Below, piece after piece: positions 15,702 through 22,647 of a DNA stretch of 26,330 nucleotides. Below the pieces are notes generated by a model that was not told the DNA's origin, ran no database searches, and saw only the letters and a program-made list of their open reading frames with translations. The DNA lies in the NCBI GenBank assembly GCA_938008575.1, contig CALLKB010000228.1, positions 1-26,330 on the forward strand, in the 5' to 3' direction. How positions within the stretch are numbered: position 1 is the stretch's first letter; each line of letters opens with the position of its first letter. A program made the translations under genes and the position numbers. The DNA comes from an uncultured Cytophagaceae bacterium. Lineage in GTDB: Bacteria; Bacteroidota; Bacteroidia; Cytophagales; Spirosomataceae.

Positions 15702-16107
15702 CGCTTTCCGCGTATGTTTTGAAGTTGTCTAAAATCATTTGCCAACCGGCTTGTTGCATCTCCGGCGGGTTTTGATTCTCCGGCTCAAATTGTTCAGTTA
15801 CTTTCGTTCCTGCTTCAGTGGTTTCGAAAGTAACGAACATTTTACGGCCATCGCCGATTAAGATTGCGAGTGATTTTTGGTCATCGATTTCTTGGAAAGT
15901 ACCCCAAAAATCAAAGCTCATGGAACCGTCTTTAGAGGCCATTTCGTAATGAAATTCGCCGCCAACGTGCAGATCAGATGTTGCTTTCGGGCAATGCCAA
16001 TCTGGTGATGCGAAGTTCCAGTGTTGAACGTGTTCCGGAGAAGTCCATTTCTCCCAAACTTGCGCGATGGGCGCGTTTATTGTAGTTTCAATTGTAATGT
16101 AAGCCAT
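15691..16107 (-). CDS. SRPBCC/AHSA1 (START-like) domain protein
   Basis: 138 residues, cytosolic. It starts with ITIETTINAPIAQVWEKWTSPEHVQHW, the usual first strand and helix of AHSA1-type SRPBCC proteins, continues with GGEFHYEMASKDGSMSFDFWGTF and ends with GWQMILDNFKTYAES, the long C-terminal helix. The fold makes a hydrophobic pocket for a small ligand, and members seldom have a known role. It is the last gene after GH29 and GH105 (2 nt after the GH105 stop, TAG-GC-ATG), so it is co-transcribed with two exported glycosidases. A functional tie is not obvious. Its stop region overlaps that of the metalloprotease by 11 nt. Confidence 0.9.
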   Translation of the reverse strand: MAYITIETTINAPIAQVWEKWTSPEHVQHWNFASPDWHCPKATSDLHVGGEFHYEMASKDGSMSFDFWGTFQEIDDQKSLAILIGDGRKMFVTFETTEAGTKVTEQFEPENQNPPEMQQAGWQMILDNFKTYAESAIS

Positions 16108-16109
16108 GC

Positions 16110-17237
16110 CTATTTTTCTAATAAAGCGTTAACACACCAAAGCAAGGGGCCTTGGCCATGCAAATCTCCAACAATTCTTTTACGTTCCAAATAGTATTGG
16201 TGATCATTTTTCTTGTTTGTCCCTTCGCAGATTTCGGTTAAATCGCCGTTCTCGTTCACGTAATCTTGCAGTTTAATCCAGGCTTTTCGGGCTGCTTTGC
16301 CGTAGGTTGCGGATGGAAGCCAACCATTTTTCACGCCCACAATGAACGCATAGGTAAACATACCCGTGCAAGATGTTTCCGGCCAGGAATTTGGGTCATT
16401 GATTAATTGATGCCACATGCCATTGGCGTCTTGGTGTTTTAACAAAACGCGCATCATGTCCTGATACCCTTTCATGATTCGTGGTCGGTGTGGGTTGTCC
16501 TTAGGTAAGATTTTCAATAAATCGGCCATGCCGGCCGCCAACCAGCCATCACCTCGTCCCCAATAATAAGGCACATCCGGCGCGTGGTAAAATAAACCAT
16601 CTGGATTTTGAAGTGTATCCAAATAGGCCACCATTTCATAGCCTGCGCGGTCGATGTATTTGCGGTTTTTCGTTGCCTCATAGGCCTTTGCCTGAACCGC
16701 CGTAATCATGTACATGTCATCCATCCAGAATCGCGTAACCCAACTTAGTCCAGCGGCATACCAATTTCGAACTTCGGGTTTTAAACTCGTATATTCTTCT
16801 GGACTAAGCGTTTTGAATTCTTCGTCCGCATAGGCAAGGCCAAGTTTTTTCAAGTCCTGATTTCCGTTTTGCAGGTGAAAAGCTAAAGGAATGGCGCCAA
16901 AAACGAAGTTGTCCACGTGGTTTTTCTTGGGCTGTAAATGTGCCTCTGTCGTGAGCAATAAATCAGTTTTTTCATTTAATCGTTTCAGCAAATCCGCATC
17001 ATTCGTTTTCTGCGCGAAGCCCAAGGCACCTAACCAAGTGCACACGTCGGGATAGGTGATTTGAGTCGCTGGAGGATTCGGGAATGTAACTCCATACCGA
17101 GAATGAGGAACGGCCATGAAGCGTTCGGCGGTGCGTTTTCCTACGTTCAAAGGGTTCGCTTTTGCGGGCCAATTCGTCAGTTCTTTTTGTGCGAAAATCG
17201 GGCACGAAATCAGTAAAAATAGGGTTAGTTTCTTCAT
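16110..17237 (-). CDS. Glycoside hydrolase family 105/88 (unsaturated uronyl hydrolase)
   Basis: 375 residues. The N-terminal MKKLTLFLLISCPIFAQ is a signal peptide. LISC fits a lipobox and IFAQ fits signal peptidase I, so the anchoring is ambiguous. The (alpha/alpha)6 barrel shows DVCTWLGALGFA, RFWMDDMYMITAVQ, YYWGRGDGWLAAGMADLL and ETSCTGMFTYAFIVGVKNGWL, all typical of GH105. An acidic residue of the WMDDM motif (Asp173-Asp174) corresponds to the family's catalytic region. These enzymes remove 4,5-unsaturated uronic acids left by polysaccharide lyases acting on rhamnogalacturonan or ulvan-like chains. Action is periplasmic or at the outer membrane. It starts 2 nt after the GH29 stop (TAA-CG-ATG), indicating one operon for trimming fucose- and uronate-containing oligosaccharides. 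Confidence 0.93.
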   Translation of the reverse strand: MKKLTLFLLISCPIFAQKELTNWPAKANPLNVGKRTAERFMAVPHSRYGVTFPNPPATQITYPDVCTWLGALGFAQKTNDADLLKRLNEKTDLLLTTEAHLQPKKNHVDNFVFGAIPLAFHLQNGNQDLKKLGLAYADEEFKTLSPEEYTSLKPEVRNWYAAGLSWVTRFWMDDMYMITAVQAKAYEATKNRKYIDRAGYEMVAYLDTLQNPDGLFYHAPDVPYYWGRGDGWLAAGMADLLKILPKDNPHRPRIMKGYQDMMRVLLKHQDANGMWHQLINDPNSWPETSCTGMFTYAFIVGVKNGWLPSATYGKAARKAWIKLQDYVNENGDLTEICEGTNKKNDHQYYLERKRIVGDLHGQGPLLWCVNALLEK

Positions 17238-17239
17238 CG

Positions 17240-18580
17240 TTATTTTGCCCCATCCATGGAGCTTTGTTTGGTTTTATCTGCATGAGGCAAACGCCCTTTT
17301 GCATTTGAAATTTTTAAAACTACGGCATTCGGCCATTTGTTATTTGTGTAGAAGCGCTGGCCATTCACTGCGCTGATGGTCAATCCGAGCGGGCTGGCAC
17401 TGACATAAGTTTTGGCATCAAAATCTTGTTTGTATTCCACCAGTTCGCTTTTGTAACCCAAAATCTCCACCTCCGTTTTCTCGTTTCCAAGCACATTAGA
17501 AAGCACGAAATTCTTGCGCTCCCCGTATTTCCAGTCCTCCGGCGAAGCGCGTAAGATGAAGGCATACATGTATTTCTCATCGTTGGATTGTGTATACCAA
17601 ACGCCCTCTTCCTTAATCATCGGCATAGGTTTCACGGCATAGATTGACTCTGAATTGGCGAAGTTCCACAGCGCGATTTCGCGAAGTAGGGCTTCCTGCT
17701 CGATCTGAATTTCGCCGTTGGGTTTGGGGCCTACATTTAACAAGAAATTACCCCCTTTCGCACGAATTTCGGCCAACATATTGATAACCGTTGTTCCTGA
17801 TTTCTGCGGATCATTCGTGGGTTTGTATTGCCAATCCGTTCCCATCGTATAACAGGCCTCCCAAGGTCTGGGTAGAGATGCGTTTGGAGTCGTTTGTTCC
17901 GGCGTTTTCATCGCATCACGGGTGATGACTAAATCCGGATTGATCGACCAGGCATATTCACGTAAGCCATCGCCGGGTCCGTCGATGAATAGGATGTCGA
18001 TTTTCCCGTATTGAGTTAATAATTCTTTTAGTTGGGCTTTGTCATATTCCATCAAACCTGGATTGGTTTTCGGATAATGAGCTGGATCTTGCGCTCTGCC
18101 GATGGGCTGTTTGTGGGTATGTAAATAGTAAAAATCATCGGGGGAGAAATAGATTCCCACGGCGATACCTTCGGCGCGGAAAGCCTCTACGATTTCTTTC
18201 GTTATGTCTCGTTTGAATGGCGTGTTCATCACATTAAATGGGGTCGTTTTTGTCTGAAACATCGCGAAACCGGCGTGGTGTTTGGCCGTAAAAACGACGT
18301 ATTTCATGCCGGCGAGTTTGGCCAGTTTCGCCCAGTTTTTAGGATTAAACTGTTCCGGATTAAAATAGCTCGGAAGCTCTTGGATGTATTTATTGACGTA
18401 TTCGTCGGAAGCCCCCGCGAGTGAATGGCTGATTACAGAACCTAAACTGACATCCACATTCCAATGAATAAACATCCCAAAACCTAAGTCTTGGAACCAA
18501 TTCACACGTTCCGGTTTATTTGTCGTTTGTTGGGCAAAGGCCGTGAAACTGAGGAGGATAAGTAGGAAAATCTTTTTCAT
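17240..18580 (-). CDS. GH29 alpha-L-fucosidase, exported
   Basis: 446 residues from the ATG at 18580. This start gives a clean signal peptide (MKKIFLLILLSFTAFAQ). An upstream in-frame ATG at 18616 would bury it behind 12 polar residues and lies almost on the predicted transcription start. GH29 blocks are WFQDLGFGMFIHWNVDVSLG, YVVFTAKHHAGFAMFQTKTT, GIYFSPDDFYYL, ILFIDGPGDG with the likely nucleophile Asp200, and GGNFLLNVGPKPNGEI. The enzyme hydrolyses terminal alpha-L-fucose from oligosaccharides in the periplasm or outside. The general acid of GH29 is poorly conserved and is not assigned. It leads the GH29-GH105-SRPBCC operon with a -7 box at 18618-18625. Confidence 0.93.
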   Translation of the reverse strand: MKKIFLLILLSFTAFAQQTTNKPERVNWFQDLGFGMFIHWNVDVSLGSVISHSLAGASDEYVNKYIQELPSYFNPEQFNPKNWAKLAKLAGMKYVVFTAKHHAGFAMFQTKTTPFNVMNTPFKRDITKEIVEAFRAEGIAVGIYFSPDDFYYLHTHKQPIGRAQDPAHYPKTNPGLMEYDKAQLKELLTQYGKIDILFIDGPGDGLREYAWSINPDLVITRDAMKTPEQTTPNASLPRPWEACYTMGTDWQYKPTNDPQKSGTTVINMLAEIRAKGGNFLLNVGPKPNGEIQIEQEALLREIALWNFANSESIYAVKPMPMIKEEGVWYTQSNDEKYMYAFILRASPEDWKYGERKNFVLSNVLGNEKTEVEILGYKSELVEYKQDFDAKTYVSASPLGLTISAVNGQRFYTNNKWPNAVVLKISNAKGRLPHADKTKQSSMDGAK

Positions 18581-18617
18581 ATGAATAAAAGAGAAAGAGT
18601 CTTTAAATTTACCCATC

Positions 18618-18625
18618 CAAACTTA
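18618..18625 (-). promoter_or_regulatory. -7 promoter box of the fucosidase operon
   Basis: The minus strand reads TAAGTTTG, a perfect TAnnTTTG, 37 nt before the ATG at 18580. Its position supports that start over the upstream ATG at 18616. No -33 TTG is evident. Confidence 0.5.
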
Positions 18626-18651
18626 TTAGGCTAGTAGCGAACTCGTTTTGA

Positions 18652-19623
18652 ATGAAGAAATTGTTGGTTTTTTGTTTGTTTAGTCTGTCCGCTTGGGGAC
18701 AATCGGATACCTTACACTATTCGTTTGGCGCCTATGCTGAAACCTATTATGGACGTTCATTTACGAATCCTCAGGCTGATGAAAAGTCGGCCTTGTTTTA
18801 CAACCATACTTCGTTAAATCAAGCAGCAGTCAATTTGGGATTAATCGAATTTTCGGCGTCTAAATCCAGATGGACTTTTAAAGGCGATTTCATGCTTGGT
18901 ACCTATTCGCAGAAAAACTTGGCCTCGGAACCGGGTATGTTGAAACATATATACCAATTCAATGCATCATTACAAATAGCGCCTAAACATCAACTGATGC
19001 TAGGCATTATGCCATCCCACATTGGCTTGGAATCAGCCAAAAACTGGGAAAACCCAAGTTTTACGCGAAGCTATATCGCCGAAAATTCGCCGTATTATGA
19101 ATCGGGATTAGCGTGGGTTTACAGTCCGAGCCAACGTGTGAACCTGAAGCTATTTGCCTTAACCGGTTGGCAAACGATGCACAAATTCCGACCGGCCTTA
19201 GGGACACAGTTAACAATTGAAAATGCCAAGGGCATTCGATTTAATTCCAGTGGCTTTATCGGAGATGAAGGCAAGGGCCTACGTGTTTTTTACGATAATT
19301 ATGTCCAAATACCGCTTTCTAATTCAGTAAGTTGGACATTGTGCGAAGATGTGGGCTTTGAGTCAGGAAATTTTTGGCATGGCGGATCTACTTTTCTTAC
19401 TTGGCAAGTCAGGCCAAAATGGAAGTTGACAGGTCGTTTGGAATATTATACTGACCCCAAGGCGATTATTTTGGCAGAATCATTTTCAGACCTGTCGCAA
19501 TCGTTGTCGGCGGATTACCAACTAACCTCCTGGGGAATGCTGCGAACAGAATGGAAACATTCGGAGAAATGGGGGAATGAAGTGTTGTTAGGGGTGTTGC
19601 TTAATTTAAATTTAGGCCAATAG
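18652..19623 (+). CDS. Outer-membrane beta-barrel protein, BBP2/OmpL-like porin
   Basis: 323 residues. The signal peptide MKKLLVFCLFSLSAWGQ is followed by FGAYAETYYGRSF and a YNHTSLNQAAVNLGLIEFS block, which match the putative beta-barrel porin-2 family. The remainder alternates polar and hydrophobic residues in strand-length stretches (WTFKGDFMLGTYSQ, WKLTGRLEYYTD, MLRTEWKHSEKW) and ends in a strand VLLGVLLNLNLGQ. It is probably a diffusion pore or structural barrel in the outer membrane; cargo is unknown. The gene is divergent from the fucosidase operon (71 nt between starts), which might mean that the porin admits its oligosaccharide products (inference). The 3' end overlaps the convergent lipoprotein gene by 23 nt. 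Confidence 0.8.
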   Translation: MKKLLVFCLFSLSAWGQSDTLHYSFGAYAETYYGRSFTNPQADEKSALFYNHTSLNQAAVNLGLIEFSASKSRWTFKGDFMLGTYSQKNLASEPGMLKHIYQFNASLQIAPKHQLMLGIMPSHIGLESAKNWENPSFTRSYIAENSPYYESGLAWVYSPSQRVNLKLFALTGWQTMHKFRPALGTQLTIENAKGIRFNSSGFIGDEGKGLRVFYDNYVQIPLSNSVSWTLCEDVGFESGNFWHGGSTFLTWQVRPKWKLTGRLEYYTDPKAIILAESFSDLSQSLSADYQLTSWGMLRTEWKHSEKWGNEVLLGVLLNLNLGQ

Positions 19624-20266
19624 CTAACCCAAACCAAGGTTTTTGTTCAAACAACCAGGTTGATTTATTTGAGTCCAATAATTGATCTGTTCCATACGCC
19701 AGGCCAACCGTAAAGTTGTTGATTGCCATGATTCCAGCAATTCCTTTGGAGAATACAATTCCTTGATATTCATTCGAGATCGGTAAGGAGCTAACATCGG
19801 AATTGATTACAGAATTCCCAATGCCAAGTAAGCCACCGAACGAAAATCCGATATGCTCCACACGGCGCTTATACTTGCCCGTCGGTGTTAATGGATACCT
19901 GATTTTAAACAAATCATTTCGCCAGCCTAAGTATAGCGAAGCGTTGATGTCGCTTGTTAATTGGCCAGGAATAGATTGAACAGAAGTTCTATATTTAACA
20001 GGTATTGTGATAACATCAATGTCAAAACTTGCATGATGGAGCAAATAATTTTTAGGTGAATTTACGATGGCGGGAATGGCGGGACCTAATTTATTATGAA
20101 CAAAAAATTGTAGTGTATCTCCTTGATTTTCAAGATAGATGGCATGTTTTTGGCCATTTTCTAGCTGAGTATACACGCCATCATGAAGTTCATTTTTGGC
20201 CGCTTGTTTGACAATTCCACAGCTGGCGAATAATATTCCTAAGATCAAAAAGTAGAATAAACGCAT
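19601..20266 (-). CDS. Lipoprotein of unknown function, possibly a small outer-membrane barrel
   Basis: 221 residues. The N-terminus MRLFYFLILGILFASC is a lipoprotein signal with Cys16 as the lipidated residue. The first third (GVYTQLENGQKHAIYLENQGDTLQFF) looks like a soluble strand-rich segment. The rest has repeated strand-like stretches with glycines (IGFSFGGLLGIGNSV, GIAGIMAINNFTVGLAYG, KPWFGLAIGLNLN), as in small outer-membrane barrels. I do not recognise a named family. It has its own -7 box at 20288-20295 and no co-directional partner. Confidence 0.72.
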   Translation of the reverse strand: MRLFYFLILGILFASCGIVKQAAKNELHDGVYTQLENGQKHAIYLENQGDTLQFFVHNKLGPAIPAIVNSPKNYLLHHASFDIDVITIPVKYRTSVQSIPGQLTSDINASLYLGWRNDLFKIRYPLTPTGKYKRRVEHIGFSFGGLLGIGNSVINSDVSSLPISNEYQGIVFSKGIAGIMAINNFTVGLAYGTDQLLDSNKSTWLFEQKPWFGLAIGLNLN

Positions 20267-20287
20267 TTGATTTCAATTTTTCAGACG

Positions 20288-20295
20288 CAAATGTA
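20288..20295 (-). promoter_or_regulatory. -7 promoter box of the lipoprotein gene
   Basis: The minus strand reads TACATTTG, a perfect TAnnTTTG, 21 nt before the ATG at 20266. This gives a leader of only about 15 nt. No clear -33 TTG. Confidence 0.5.
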
Positions 20296-20390
20296 CGAAA
20301 AACCTGTTCCATCTAGCTTGCTGCTAATTCTATTAATTGAGTTGCTGAATAGAGAACGCCTCAACACTATGGATAATTAGGTGCTTTAAC

Positions 20391-20398
20391 TATATTTG
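20391..20398 (+). promoter_or_regulatory. -7 promoter box of fabV
   Basis: TATATTTG matches TAnnTTTG 21 nt before the ATG at 20420. A possible earlier TTG start at 20396 lies inside this box and would be upstream of the transcript, which decides the start in favour of 20420. Confidence 0.55.
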
Positions 20399-20419
20399 CA
20401 CAAACAAAATTCGAGCACT

Positions 20420-21622
20420 ATGATTATTGAACCTAGAATGAGAGGGTTTATCTGTTTGACTTCACATCCGAAAGGCTGCGAGAAAAACGTCTTAAATCAA
20501 ATTGACTACGTGAAGTCCAAAGGCAAAATTGCCGGGGCGAAAAAAGTGCTCGTGATTGGAGCCTCTACAGGTTTTGGTTTAGCCTCTCGGATTACAAGTG
20601 CATTCGGATCGGATGCTGCGACGATTGGCGTATTTTTTGAAAAAGCTCCTGCTGAAGGCAAAACGGCTTCTCCTGGATATTATAACAGCCTTGCTTTCGA
20701 AGCAGCGGCAAAAGATGCGGGGCTTTATGCCAAAAGCATCAATGGCGATGCATTCTCAAACGAAGTAAAAGCACAAACGATCGACTTAATCAAGGCGGAT
20801 CTAGGCCAGGTAGATTTAGTGATCTACAGCTTAGCATCCCCAGTACGTCAGCACCCCGTAACAGGCGTGTTGCATCGTTCGGTATTGAAGCCTATTGGCG
20901 ATACATTTTCCGATAAGACGGTTGATTTCCACACAGGGAATGTTTCCGAGGTTACAATTACGCCTTGTAATGACGAAGATATTGCGAATACAGTTGCCGT
21001 GATGGGTGGGGAAGATTGGCAGATGTGGATGGACGCATTATTAAGCGCAGGTGTTTTAGCGGAAGGTGCGATGACGGTTGCCTATTCGTACATTGGGCCA
21101 AAAGTAACCGAGCCGGTTTACCGTAAAGGAACGATCGGAATGGCGAAGGACCATTTAGAATCAACCGCGTTCAAGATTACAGAAGACTTAGCCAAAATTG
21201 GCGGCAAAGCTTTTGTTTCTGTAAATAAAGCGCTAGTTACCCAAGCGAGTTCAGCGATTCCAGTGATTCCATTGTACATCTCCTTGCTTTATAAAATTAT
21301 GAAAGCCAAAGGCACGCACGAAGGTTGCATCGAGCAAATCCAACGCCTTTTCAGCGCGCGTCTATATACGAACGGTTCGATTCCTGTGGATGAGAAAGGT
21401 CGTATTCGCATCGACGATTGGGAAATGGACGAAGCGGTTCAAAAAGAAGTGGCTGAATTGTGGAAAGGAGCTACGACGGAAAACTTACCTTCGATTGGTG
21501 ACTTGAATGGATATAAGTCGGATTTCTTAAACTTGTTCGGATTTGGATTTGATGGCGTGGATTACGCCGCGGAGGCCAACGAAATGGTGGAGATTCCGGG
21601 GTTGATTACCGTAGAAAAATAA
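20420..21622 (+). CDS. fabV: FabV-type enoyl-[ACP] reductase (NADH) / trans-2-enoyl-CoA reductase
   Basis: 400 residues from the ATG at 20420 (MIIEPRMRGFICLTSHPKGC, the family's usual N-terminus). FabV catalyses the last reductive step of each fatty-acid elongation cycle in the cytosol. Visible features are the cofactor loop VLVIGASTGFGLASR (Gly47-Gly53 region), FFEKAP with Glu74 at the NADH-selecting position, and the catalytic Tyr-(x8)-Lys pair in YRKGTIGMAK, Tyr234 and Lys243. These agree closely in number with characterised FabV enzymes. FabV differs from FabI in this longer Tyr-Lys spacing and is known in other bacteria for natural triclosan tolerance. It has its own promoter and a strong terminator at 21628-21662. 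No other fatty-acid genes are adjacent. Confidence 0.96.
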   Translation: MIIEPRMRGFICLTSHPKGCEKNVLNQIDYVKSKGKIAGAKKVLVIGASTGFGLASRITSAFGSDAATIGVFFEKAPAEGKTASPGYYNSLAFEAAAKDAGLYAKSINGDAFSNEVKAQTIDLIKADLGQVDLVIYSLASPVRQHPVTGVLHRSVLKPIGDTFSDKTVDFHTGNVSEVTITPCNDEDIANTVAVMGGEDWQMWMDALLSAGVLAEGAMTVAYSYIGPKVTEPVYRKGTIGMAKDHLESTAFKITEDLAKIGGKAFVSVNKALVTQASSAIPVIPLYISLLYKIMKAKGTHEGCIEQIQRLFSARLYTNGSIPVDEKGRIRIDDWEMDEAVQKEVAELWKGATTENLPSIGDLNGYKSDFLNLFGFGFDGVDYAAEANEMVEIPGLITVEK

Positions 21623-21627
21623 ATAGG

Positions 21628-21662
21628 AAAGCCAATCGTCAATAGACGGTTGGCTTTTTTTT
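21628..21662 (+). terminator. Rho-independent terminator after fabV
   Basis: A 13-bp stem pairs 21628-21640 (AAAGCCAATCGTC) with 21645-21657 (GACGGTTGGCTTT) around an AATA loop, with one G-U pair. A run of eight T spans 21655-21662. Confidence 0.9.
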
Positions 21663-21675
21663 CATATTCCAACAA

Positions 21676-22092
21676 ATGAATCAGCGATTTTATCTCTCAA
21701 TCATTTTATTTCTCTTGTGTTTTAGCGTGATGTCTAAGCCTTCAACCATCAAAATTTCTATTGGAGCAAAAGCTTTCTATGCCACATTGAAAGAAAGTGA
21801 AAGTGTTAACGCTTTTATCAAGCAGTTGCCTTTGACCTTATCCATGGAGGAGTTGAATGGAAATGAAAAATACGCAGAATTAAAGTATCCCTTACCTACT
21901 CAGGCAGAATCCATAGGCAACATTCAAACCGGAGATTTACTGTTATATGGGAATAATGTCTTGGTCCTTTTTTATGAATCTTTTTCGACACCTTATCGCT
22001 ATACCCGCATTGGGAAAGTAACTGATACTTCGGGCCTTTCGAAAGCACTAGGTATCGGAAATTGTCAAGTGAAATTCGAACTTAATCCCTAA
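21676..22092 (+). CDS. Cyclophilin-like fold protein, exported
   Basis: 138 residues. An N-terminal MNQRFYLSIILFLLCFSVMS segment is a signal peptide or anchor. The body reads as a cyclophilin-like domain (PF18050-type): IKISIGAKAFYATLKES, LPLTLSMEELNGNEKYAELKYPLP, IQTGDLLLYGNNVLVLFYESF and YRYTRIGKV. Members share the cyclophilin barrel, but prolyl-isomerase activity is not shown and the role is unknown. It begins 14 nt after the fabV terminator without a visible promoter of its own, so it may depend on read-through or a weak promoter. The acetyltransferase gene follows after 3 nt, so the two are co-transcribed. Confidence 0.85.
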   Translation: MNQRFYLSIILFLLCFSVMSKPSTIKISIGAKAFYATLKESESVNAFIKQLPLTLSMEELNGNEKYAELKYPLPTQAESIGNIQTGDLLLYGNNVLVLFYESFSTPYRYTRIGKVTDTSGLSKALGIGNCQVKFELNP

Positions 22093-22095
22093 TCC

Positions 22096-22647
22096 ATGAG
22101 CATATTTGAACGCATGCGCGCTGGCGGAATTATTCCTAACACGGATCCAGCCTGGGCGGAAGTTTGGGAGATTGTGAATCAAACGATTGCGCTTTCGGCC
22201 AAGCTGAATTCCTCGGGCAATGTCGACGATATTCGAGCTATTTTATCTGAAATTTTAGGCCAAAGCATTGATCCCTCGACAACGGTTTTAGCACCTTTTT
22301 CAACCAATTTTGGTAAACACACAACAATTGGGAAAAACGTATTTATTAACCATGGCTGCTCGTTTTTAGACTTAGGCGGAATTACGATTGAAGACGATGT
22401 GTTGATCGGGCCGCAAGTGAAATTAGTGACCGAAAATCATCCCGTGGATCCTAGCAACCGCAAGAGCCTGGATTTGAAGTCTGTTCACATTGGAAAAAAT
22501 GTATGGCTAGGTGCTGGAGCTATTATTTTGCCGGGTGTTACGGTGGGCGAAAATTCGATAGTAGCAGCTGGTGCGGTGGTGACGAATGACGTTCCCGCGA
22601 ATACAATTGTGGGAGGCGTTCCGGCAAAGTTTATTAAATCAATTTAA
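22096..22647 (+). CDS. Hexapeptide-repeat O-acetyltransferase (maltose/galactoside acetyltransferase-like)
   Basis: 183 residues, cytosolic. An N-terminal helical segment (about 1-65) resembles the maltose acetyltransferase cap. A left-handed beta-helix follows from about residue 70: FGKHTTIGKNVFINHGCSFLD, ITIEDDVLIGPQVKLVTENH, VHIGKNVWLGAGAIILPGVTVGENSIVAAGAVVT. The likely catalytic His is His115 in LVTENHP. The ending VPANTIVGGVPAKFIKSI is the usual cap of the family. It transfers an acetyl group from acetyl-CoA to a sugar or similar small hydroxyl compound; the acceptor is unknown. It lies 3 nt after the cyclophilin-like gene, and its stop region overlaps the convergent AraC gene by 9 nt. 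Confidence 0.93.
   Translation: MSIFERMRAGGIIPNTDPAWAEVWEIVNQTIALSAKLNSSGNVDDIRAILSEILGQSIDPSTTVLAPFSTNFGKHTTIGKNVFINHGCSFLDLGGITIEDDVLIGPQVKLVTENHPVDPSNRKSLDLKSVHIGKNVWLGAGAIILPGVTVGENSIVAAGAVVTNDVPANTIVGGVPAKFIKSI

Noticed and set aside
18581..18616. Longer fucosidase start at 18616
   Set aside because: It would put 12 polar residues before a clean signal peptide and lies almost on the transcription start expected from the -7 box at 18618-18625.
20320..20375. Short inverted repeat TTGAG/CTCAA between the lipoprotein and fabV genes
   Set aside because: A 5-bp stem with an 18-nt loop is too weak to be a structured RNA or operator.
20396..20419. Longer FabV start (TTG at 20396)
   Set aside because: The codon lies inside the -7 box; the family begins MIIEPRMRGFICLTSHP, as from 20420.
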